Origin: Polytrichum commune
Taxonomy: Eukaryota; Streptophyta; Polytrichopsida; Polytrichales; Polytrichaceae
Assembly: GCA_950295325.1 (NCBI GenBank)
Contig: OX485808.1
Coordinates: forward strand, 23,892,527 to 23,956,526
Length of the DNA: 64,000 nt
Reading direction: 5' to 3'
A model generated the notes under the pieces. It saw nothing but the letters and a program-made list of their open reading frames with translations, was not told where the DNA came from and did not search any database. Below, piece by piece: positions 54,511-64,000 of the stretch; position 1 is the first letter of the stretch, and the number at the start of each line of letters is the position of its first letter. The translations under genes and the position numbers were made by a program.

Positions 54511-57500
54511 CATCCTTTTTCATTTACTACTCATCCTTTTTCTGGAATATGCTGAGATTTTGTTGTCCATCTATGCCCAGCTTTTCCGTATTACAGTAGA
54601 TATCTTTGTTAATTTGGGACTTATGTTATGTTGTTACAGGAGAACCGTTATGCATTCTTCAAATCATCTGCAGGACTCTACAATAGAGCAGTGCTACCCG
54701 AGAATAGTCATATTGGTTGAGGTTAGAAACCTTCACCTCCATGTTCCGTAATTTTCCTCCACTGCATCTAGACTGATGCATATTGAGCTTCTCGAAATAA
54801 TTCGTTACTTTGAGCACATTGCTTATGTTGGGAGCATTTCCAACCTTGTCTGTGTGTTGAGACTTTCTGATAGTTTGTTGTATCACCAGTGGTGCTTACA
54901 TATGGATATGTTGTGTGGTTGCAGGCTGGACCGTTAACAATGAGAGCAACTCTAAGCTTTCAATGATAGGGCTGTGGTTTTTCCAAGTCCTGGAAGGAAT
55001 GAGCTGTCTGACTGGCTTCTACAAGCTTGTTGATCCTTGCAAGGATGAGTGTGTTTTCGTTATGAACACTGTTGAGGGATAACAGTTCTTATTGATGCCT
55101 CTGGCAGTCACTAGCCATTTGTCTATCTGCCCTTCCTGCAACAGCTTGACAGGACTTAGATAGCTTACTGGATGTTACGAGGTTCTGATAATGGTTTGGA
55201 GTATATTTTCGCTCGCTAGAAATGCAACCGTACAGCAACTGGATCTGAAGTCTGGATGCCAACTAGAACTCTGAATCATATGTTGAATAAAAGTCACACC
55301 TCTAGGAATGTTTTGTGTATATTTCAGTTTAAGTGCCCAGATATGCACGTGGTTTGAACTTCAGATGTTTGACGTCAGTTTTCCAGTGAGTGATGCGTTT
55401 CTAATACATAATGGTGTTGATCCTCGACAAATGTAATCTTTCACTACTATATGAAAATTTTCTTCAATAAACAATCGTTGGTTTCAGTGCATCAGTTGGA
55501 TATGAATTGGACTTCAATCTCAGTTTCTCCACAGGGTTACTTCTGTGGGGCCAGGATCGCTCTGAAGCAACTTGGTGCATCTTCAGTGACATTTCTTTAA
55601 GTTACAGTAGTGCAGCAAATGGGAGTTCTTGAAGAATGTGCCCCTGCTGTTGAAATGTCACTATATGTTACACCTCTAGTGCACTGAAGATGAATAGAAT
55701 TGCACATGCCCGCTTTTGCTACTATTTTAGAAGCATCACCAATAACGTGTCCAATGATTGTGTTCAGGGCTAATGGATGTGTGGGCATCCTGAGTGGATC
55801 AGGGAAAAGAGAAAGCAGTGGTCGTAGACTCTTTTGAGGACAGGAACAACAATGCAAGTATACTAATGAGCATGGCAATGGCTTTCAAGACTCAGTTAAT
55901 ACTAAAGGTGTGTAACTGCAACACAATTGTGGTTTGGGTTATGAGCAAAACATTTGTTTGCCGCAGGCACAATTTCCACCTATGCTTTAAGAGGCTGGTG
56001 TTGGAGGGCAGGTACAGGGTGCTGGATTGTCACGATAGGTTTCCTGTCGTATGAACAGGAAGAAGCGCAAGGCCATGAGAAATTGTTAAGCTGAATATAT
56101 GATTACCAATTGATATAGAAACAAGATCCAGCAATGACCCTTTCCAGTTTTTTTAATTGACAATAGTCCAGAGCCATGTCAACCCACAAGAAAACGACAG
56201 GAAGGACATTGGAACTATCAAAAGAATGTGTCAAGAGGAAAGTTGGAGTATGTTTGCGTTCCCAACTACAATGTTGCTGCTGGAAACTGGAAGTGATGAT
56301 ATTGTTTGCTCAACCAAAAAATAAAAGTTCTTCACCTTTGCATATTGGATTCAAATTTACTAAGAATCAATATGATGTCTGTTTTCCCGAGGGTTGGAGC
56401 TGTGATACAGAACTGCTGTCAGCGCCGGAGAACCGTACTTCAGGATTGAAAGTCCACCTATATTTGTGCATCACTTCTGGCCCCTGATGTCTGGAGAATT
56501 GTAACGAATTCATCTTACATGATCCAAGCTAATTGTGTCTTATGTATCACACAGGGACAAATTTCCCCATGAAGACTCAAATACATATATATATATATAT
56601 TAGTAGTATATCTGACTGGCGATTTGTGGAAGAACAGATGTGACAATGAAGCAAAGTTCAGCTCTTCAAGAATTGAGACACAACATGATAAGTTTCAATG
56701 TCAATCAACTTGGAAACAGGACACAAACATCTTACTGCTGCTCACAATGATATTCGATGAGACACTTTGGAGGCCTCCCTTCATTCAACCAATGCATGCG
56801 GATGAACTTGTTGAAGTTGAGAACCAACTGATTGAATTTGGACACACTGGAATTTTGACCGATTATGCCCAAAAATCTTTCCGGACAGTGCATTGGACAT
56901 GAACATGATGAATATAGGTTGGAGCAAGCGGCCCTCACGACATGGTAAGTGATATACTCAATGTTTGTCCACGTGCCACTTTGCTACAGGCTGTAGCAAA
57001 GCTCCTCGTGCACAATATCTAGAAGTTAAAATGATAAATCAAACTTTTGGTCAAAAATATGGGAAATATGTATACATTATTGTGCCTCCACAAATGAAAA
57101 ATTGCGACAAGTATTTATAACCCATTTGCTCATGGATGAGTGATTGGTTATGAGGAATGGATGCAATGGCTTTGCGTCGTGTGGGTGATTATTCGGCAAG
57201 TTGGTTTGAAGATGGAAAGGAGGGGGGGTTTGAACCCCTAACCCCACATATGCACCCGAAACACCAAAAAGAGCATGGGCTCACATAAATGGTTCCATTT
57301 TCCATGCCAATTTACCCAAGGTGATCGTTGGGTTAGTTCACGATGCATGGGCATGTGATCTTAAGTCTTGCTCTATGATGTGCATCAACAACCACTACGA
57401 GAGATTGTGCTTGGGTATCGTCATATTCCACTATCGTAATAATATGATGTCTTATTATCAAAAAGGTCACAATATCAACAAGATGATAATGTGCTAATGT

Positions 57501-60500
57501 TGTACTATTCATTCAAATGAAAGTCTATTTCAACTAACTTACTCCTTGAAGCTTTAACTTGTTACTTATTATTATTTTAAGAAAAACTCTAAATGAAACT
57601 TGATACGTGAATCTTTGTGGGTCCCATGTAAACGTAACATTTAACATGACAAATTGTTGCACTATTGGTGGCACGGTCATATTATCAAGGGGAATTTGAA
57701 CAAAAAGTTTGGTATACATGATCTCCATGGTCTTATTAAGACTGTCGTATCGTCAAGGTAAGATTGTATTGAAGGTAGAGAACCCGGAGAGACGTTGTCA
57801 AGGAACACATAAACATTTTGTTACAATTCTTTTTTTAAAATTTATTGAATGAGATTACAATAACTTCTTCTAATGATTGAAGTTCACTTGCATTTCTTTA
57901 GGCAATAGTCATGAAAAAGAGAAGTGTAGTTTAGTCCCAATTTAGGAGCTCCATGTACAATATTGTAGCATCACCTGCTACTAGCATGTGTGGCTTGTTG
58001 TGTTGCAACTTGGATATAAGTAACCAATATATATATATATAAAGTTAAATTAAAAAACTTTTATTAATTATTTTTTAAATAAAATAGTTTATTAAATAAC
58101 CAAAATATGTTTTGTTATTTTCGTTAAATATTGTTGTAAAAGTATGTAAGTAAAATCGGCCTCATTATGTTGCCTTGTCTCATGAAGCATCCCCATAAAT
58201 GTAATAGATAGACAATTGGTGCATGAAAGTAGTTTTTGCAAATTGAAACGTTGGCCAAGGATATTGAAACTCGTGTAAAGTATTCTAGGCTAAAGTAATA
58301 GTCAATGAATGGGCCCACAATAATGCCCATAACATTACCATGGATTCAATGAATAGGCAAGGTCATGAAGAACTTACCAACACTTTCCACACCTCGAAGA
58401 AAATACTATGATGGGAAGGTCAACTTTTGTGTCCTCACTTACATCCATAATAAGGTAGACGAGGCTAATTCGGTGGGCTTCCTTAATCGGACATCTATTC
58501 TTGGCTCCTAATTGATGGTATAATCATTTTACTTCAACATGCAAGTAACATATGATAATTTAGACGCCGCCTTGAGGATATTTGGGTTAGTCACATTTAC
58601 AAGAGTCAAACTACAGCCACCATCCTCTATAATGAGAAGTGGTATCCACCGAGCTATGGCGCTCTTGATTTTTGTGCCTGAAGTGGGCGGCGAATCAAGA
58701 GACGGCATGTGGTTGTGAGGCGCTGACCAACTTGTATTGTGAGTATTCTACAATGAGAAAACAATTCGACAACATTTTAAACAATCAATATATTTAAGTA
58801 CTTGCATGCTCCATAACTTATATAATCCATTCAAGTCCCTACATAGTATGTTGATGATTGTGTATAAAAGGAATACTAAACAATGGAGTACAATGCCCTT
58901 TAAAAAATTGCACACCCCTTGCTTCCATGCAAAGTTAATTGTTGGTTATGCTCAAGGGATAAGAATCGACCTAACACATGTCGATCAAGGAAAGACAACA
59001 TGTTCCCAAAATGAGCTCTCTAGTCACATTACTCTCGAGGATAACGCCTACACGCATCGCCCAAGCTACCGTAAGAGGACCAAAGCTTCGAACCCGCTCC
59101 CCCTTCCAAGGAGAGCCGTCCATGAGCTTCTTTATTAACTTACAATCGCTTAAACAAGACTTCATGTTGAACACTATAGATGTCGGGAATAATGAAAGCA
59201 TGATTCAAACACAAACCATAGATATTTATAAGAAAGAAAGAAAGAAACAAGCACAACTTCAAGCTTAGATCACTCGTTGCTTTTTAGAATATAATTTAAA
59301 AGACGGGTGTAAAAATTCCGCACGGAGATAACCCGACAAGTAAAAATGGTTTTGTTTTCTAACACCTACTGAGGGGGTAATAATAAAAATTGCACCCCGC
59401 CGCCCTTATAAGTCGGTTGTCGATTCATCCCATTCAGACACTCACTAGACTAATTCGGGGCCTTTGACAACCATTCAGGGATCAATGAGCTAAAGATTGG
59501 CAACCTTTGGGCTCTACTATAGTAATCAACATTTTCACCCTCCTCCCTTCCTCAAGTTTGTTCTTCCCTTCAGTAGGAGAGAGCGAACTATCATATACAA
59601 CGAGTATACGATTGTATCTATCATTCATCCAACATTCAAAAAAACCAAGAAGTAGTATGCAACATGGAGGTTGTTCTTTTGGTTGATTGATCGTAAATTG
59701 GCTCAAAGATCCTGAACTAGTCTATCGAGATCATTTGAGATGGATTGACGAACTTGGATGAAGAGATTTGATGATTGATTGTGCAAGAAAGAAGGACTAA
59801 CCGTACTTTGTTGTACTTAGCATGTGAATAGATGGTGTTTGGAGTCAGACAACCCAAGAAAGAGTGATGTGCAAGGGCTAGACAACTCCAGATGGAAGAT
59901 ATTTGCATTGGAGTTAGACAACTCCAACTAGGAGTTAAACACCTCCCTATGGAAAAGATATATGTGTTGGAGTTAGGGTGAGTTTCCATCAAGGTGCTCA
60001 CCCACTAGATTATAGATAAAAGTGAGTTGGAAGTGTTTGCACGTAGTCAAGCATAAGCCACCATCCAACCACATTACGGCGGTCTGCTAGAATGTGGAGG
60101 GCCATGGACACAGACCGCTAGACCTTCATGCAACCACTAGATAATCTTGAACCTATAAGTGCAAGTCATTGAAGGATTTAAGACTGGTTGAAGACTCAAG
60201 AGAACCAATGTTGGTCTAGAACTCCATCCTTGGTAATCGGGAGGGGGAGGTTAGTAGGTGGACCCTGATTTGAGAAGATGGGAGTAGCTAGTTGGCACAT
60301 ATGAACCCTACCCCACCAGTTTCCCTCTACATTTGGGCATGTTTGTCCTTATTCACACTAGAATCTAGTGGGCGGTCGGCCTACATGGAAACTCACCCTC
60401 ACACAACTCCAACTAGAAGGTATGAATCGGAGTTAGACAACTCCCAACAGATGGATGTTCTTCATTAGAATTAGACAAATTGAGTCAATGAATCGAGTTA

Positions 60501-61109
60501 AAATTAGACATTTCGAACTAGAGGATTTGTGATTGAGCCAAAAAAAAGATAGTAGATTCACAGTAGAACCAAAGATAGAAGCAAGAATAGAAGACTCTTA
60601 CTATACGAGGAATAGAAGTAAAAATGGTGCCTTGGGCATAAAAGGGAGCTCGGGGGAGGAGAGAAGACCTTTTTGTCTCTCCCCTATGGTCAGGTGGTTT
60701 GAGCTCATACGCAATCACAATCTGGCGTTTGAGTTGTAAAAATTTACATAGTTCAAAAGTTCACAGTCTCGTGTCCCATGTGCATTCTTGAATGCATTAT
60801 TTATGTGATAAAAGTGGAATGTGACACGAATCGGCAAGAAACCTATAAGGAATCACGTTTTCCTTTGTGTCGAATGGATGAAACGTATGCTCGTATACGA
60901 TATTCCCTCTCTCCCCCTCGGTAGGTGTTGTGAACATTCATCCGAGTTAAAAACGACAAGGGACTCGTGTGGTAGAAACGTTAAAAAAGAGAGGCCCCTT
61001 TTAATGCTTTCCCCATACAATATTAATGTAGGCTTTCGTGGGCTAAATATAGGGAGACGACCAGAAGTTGGCCTCATCCATGGGTGTCATCCAATTCACA
61101 TCCATTCCA
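54511..61109. other. Interval between the duplicated segments, no supported gene
   Basis: 54.5-56.5 kb may be the 3' continuation of S1; several open frames occur but none has a recognised domain. There is an (AT)n run at about 56583-56601. The dispersed repeat is inverted at about 56780-56890. 57.0-60.8 kb is AT-rich. From about 59845 to 60450 several imperfect palindromes of the form GGAGTTAGACAACTCC recur. Confidence 0.5.
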
Positions 61110-61459
61110 CCCAACGAAATCGGTATTTATGGATGGAATCGCGCCAAGAACGATGGATGAAGACGCGCAAATCGTGGATGAAAGTGGACTTTCGTGCAAA
61201 GGTGGGCCCATGTCTCCTTTGCTTGTTTCCTACTCCTTCCTTCTAGACCCTTCGTCTCCTTCCGTGTTCTCCGAGGCGAGCCAAACCCTAGCCCTTCTGC
61301 TCCAACTACGCTAGCCTCGGTTGTGTTCCCTTGCGATCATCGCCACGACCATCACCGAATTTGGTACAGTTTCGTGCATCGGAAGCGATTACTTGATGAG
61401 GAGCTGCTTACAGCGGCGACGAAAGATTTGCGGCGTCGAGAGGGCTTCAGTTCTAAGTT

Positions 61460-61708
61460 ATGGCGGAGCATTTCGTCTCGAGTTCTGGACCCGACAAGGG
61501 CCGCGTGAAGTGCCTGTTGTTGTACTTCAGGAGAGGAGAGGAGTATGTATGTAGCCAGAACGATCGGCGTATAGCGAGTCAGTCAGGCGTTGCTGCTCGC
61601 GGATATGTGTCTGTCGCTGCATGCCGTGACGTGGAAATCCGGCGGTCTCGTCCTTGCAAGTTGAGGAGCTTTTTTGTGGTTAGTAATTCCCTATCTTGGT
61701 TTGTGTAG
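61460..61708 (+). CDS. Short conserved ORF in S2
   Basis: An 82-codon frame starts ATGGCGGAG, the partner of 52179-52385. It keeps MAEHFVS, KGR-x-KCLLLY and DRR, then diverges. Its 3' end runs into what may be an intron (GTTAGTAATTCC). Confidence 0.38.
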   Translation: MAEHFVSSSGPDKGRVKCLLLYFRRGEEYVCSQNDRRIASQSGVAARGYVSVAACRDVEIRRSRPCKLRSFFVVSNSLSWFV

Positions 61709-62439
61709 TAGATTTTGCAGGTGCCGTGCATAGGTCGAGGAGGAGAGGGGAGTTTCTAAGAGGCTTTCTGATTGTAATAGTCGGTGTAGAGAAGTTTATG
61801 GTACTTTGTGAACAGGATGTGGAAGTGTGAAGTTTTATGTTGTGTATATGGATGAGATTTACTCTGGTGGCGCCGAGAGGATTGTTCTAGTTTTGTCTTG
61901 CTTGGTGTGGCTTGCAAGAGAATTAATGTGTTCTTAGGGTTTGTACCTCTGCATTTTCAATTGATGGTGGGGTCTGTGGCGCTTTGTATCGTTGTTGCTT
62001 TGCGTTCTTTTTCTTCTGACAGTTGTATCCTTGGATGATCAGGAATTCCATGAAGACATGAGAGCAAGAAACCAAGTATGGTGATATGGATGTATGTGAC
62101 GGCTGGAAGATCTGAGCCTTCTTGAATGACTTGGTGTGCTGCGAGTGCGTTGTTTTGGCGGCCGTCTCGCAAAAGCTCTTATTGCTCGTGTGTGGAGCTC
62201 TGGCTGTCGGTGAGTATATATGTGCCAAACGATGTTAGGCTTGGTTCTTTGTTTGATTCTTGTGATACCTCCGTGGTATAGCATTTCTGACGTTGGGTTT
62301 TCGTGTTGACAGGATTTACAGCATGGCCTTTTGTTGCCAACTAGGAGGTTTGTGCTGTGGCGAAAGCACCTCAGACCTTCTGAGTCGGGACAGGCCTTAG
62401 AACAGGAGTATTTGTTAAGGCGGCCGTGAGCATTCCTAA

Positions 62440-62783
62440 GGATGGTGGCGCCGACACGGTTCATGCGTAAGATTGGTGGCCACAGTTTAGCCATGGTGAA
62501 ATTCTATGAACCAGGCTGACTGCACGGTCGAGGACCTTGCCCTTATGGGTGCGCTTACGGGGCAGGTCCCATCTTAAATAAAGAGAAAATTTGATGGTGG
62601 TTGGGGAGATAGTTGATCTCCCCAGGTTTGTGTGGGTCTGGTTGGTTTGTGCTAACTTTCTTTGGAGTGTGCATGTTGCAACGCGTCAACCAAGGTTTCC
62701 TTTACAATCAATCACTGCAGAGCAAGAGCTTCATAAGCAACGGGGTTTGATGACATACTGAGTGCGGCATCCTGATTGGAGTC
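62440..62783 (+). ncRNA. Highly conserved block with hairpins, S2 copy
   Basis: Partner of 53038-53375, with only a handful of differences. Both hairpins are unchanged. See the S1 copy for alternatives. Confidence 0.4.
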
Positions 62784-64000
62784 ATACCGCATACAAGGCA
62801 TGGCTGCCCATCAGTATACTGGTCTTATGTTATGTGCATATTATAAGAGTCACACGCAGTCAAAAGAGCGATGAACTCTGTTCAGGTTTTCCTTGTAGTG
62901 GGTTAAGATACTCTGCATCATCTCTGCACGCTCACAAGCAACAAGTGGACCTTCCCAAATAGCAAAGCGCTAATGCGGCAATGAGAGCGCCACTTTCCCT
63001 TGACCTCTTGTACGTGATTGAGTCGTACAAATCTAACGATATCGCCGACATCCTCAAAATACTTGGAGGTAGCTGGCCTCCCCCTGACTGTGAGCAACTT
63101 TCATTCTTACTTGTGTAGTTATTGTGAAGGCCATTCTTGCCAACTTTTTACACATTATTCTCCAGCTCAACTCCCTGCGCAGTCACCCTAAAGAAGCTTG
63201 CATAGGATGCAAGGGTCAAAGCTCTTTTGCAGTACACCCACGACCCTTGTGGATCACTTTCTCTTTCTGATTCCTCAAAAGCACTCTGCCACCGTTCCAA
63301 GATGGGTGGTGATTTACTACCATATGCGATGGTATGTTTGATATATGCAAGAGCTTTTCATGCTCTGACTGCACACTGCCATATTCAAATACTATGGATA
63401 CCATGGAGAATTGTGGGGTAACTTTCTGTTTTGCTGTTGAGATACTTGTGGAGGCATGATACATCCTTTCTAGTTGTGAAGTTGCTCGTAGCTGTTGCCA
63501 AGAAGTGCAGATGGAGTGGAGTTTGTGTTGTGAAGACATCACATTTCACAAAGTATTTGTGTGTCAACTTGATGTTTTATTTTTTTCAGGCTCTCTATAT
63601 CCTTTTGTTAATGTAATGTGCAAGTGTTCTGATCATCTTACATGCATTGTGTAGTGGCACTGTCCAGTTCTACGACGGAAATATATGTTCAATTCTTGCA
63701 ACTATGCCCTTGTAGTTTGAATATATTTTCTGGGCCTGGTTTCTTCAGTTTCAAGCTGATGAACATTTGTGTGGACATTTGCAATATTAAGGGAAGTTGG
63801 CGAATAGGTTATTTGTGAAAGTTGAGAAAGAAGGCGGTAGGTTTAGCTTTTCATGGAGGTGGTGGAATGTTTGTATTATGGTTAGGTAGTCGTAGGTGCA
63901 GAGTGACATTGAAGCTGGTGTGACCACAGCTTGAAGTGCGTTTCAATGTGGAGGCTGTCGAAAGGATGGAGCATCAGCGCACTCAATGTTGCACCCTGGT

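Larger units (their letters stand above)
61110..64000 (+). repeat. Duplicated segment S2 (partner 51838-54510), cut by window edge
   Basis: Collinear with S1 from the TGGATGAA-rich leader through the short ORF, the intron-like stretches, the conserved block (62440-62783) and the region with CATAGGATGCAAGG. It still matches (GTGGAGGCTGTCGA...GGAGCATC) at the last base, so the copy continues beyond the window. Confidence 0.8.

Overview
The window is a heavily transposon-invaded stretch of a land-plant nuclear genome, most likely a moss. The main clue is a broken minus-strand gene that joins a protein kinase, an NB-ARC domain and leucine-rich repeats; this architecture is described mainly from mosses. 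Spliced genes with GT..AG introns and plant-type Ty3/gypsy, LINE, hAT, Mutator-like and CACTA elements agree with this. The species cannot be named from sequence alone. Only two coding units look intact: a 429-residue multi-pass membrane protein (44414-45703) and a two-exon Mutator-like transposase (26707-29729, minus).

Left part, 1-20.7 kb. A kinase-NB-ARC-LRR gene (12584-17915, minus) has been destroyed in steps. A Ty3/gypsy element (pol at 874-2548 and 10378-11700, 3' LTR ending at 12583) sits in its LRRs. A 1.4-kb solo LTR (13827-15233, TSD GTTGG) sits at the end of the NB-ARC region. A 5'-truncated LINE (18105-20683, 16-bp TSD) lies just upstream of its start. The gypsy element is itself split by a 7.8-kb Mutator-like element, MULE-1 (2549-10367, 10-bp TSD), which carries a further solo LTR (4069-5064, TSD TAGAT).

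Middle part, 24.5-42.9 kb. This is one nest of insertions. A solo LTR on the minus strand (24554-24693 plus 42030-42860) is split by a hAT element (24694-42029, 8-bp TSD). That hAT carries an 11.5-kb Mutator-like element, MULE-2 (26411-37878, 10-bp TSD), inserted five bases before its transposase ATG, and a solo LTR (40258-41229, TSD TGTAT) in its 3' region. MULE-2 holds a CACTA-type MITE (35597-35930, TSD TAT).

The most interesting system is the MULE-1/MULE-2 family. Both copies carry two divergently oriented genes: a zinc-finger/SWIM Mutator-type transposase, and a many-exon gene whose predicted product resembles a ParB-like domain followed by a beta-class N4-cytosine/N6-adenine DNA methyltransferase. 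Both methyltransferase copies carry nonsense codons, but each has kept parts the other lost, and both share the same altered catalytic motif IV. I know of no description of a plant Mutator-like element carrying a ParB-methylase gene; this is the lead candidate for an undescribed system.

Right part, 42.9-64 kb. After the membrane-protein gene there is mostly non-coding, repeat-rich DNA. Two related segments (about 51.84-54.5 kb and 61.11-64.0 kb) form a direct duplication with a shared splice-like layout, a short conserved ORF and an approximately 340-bp block far more conserved than its surroundings.
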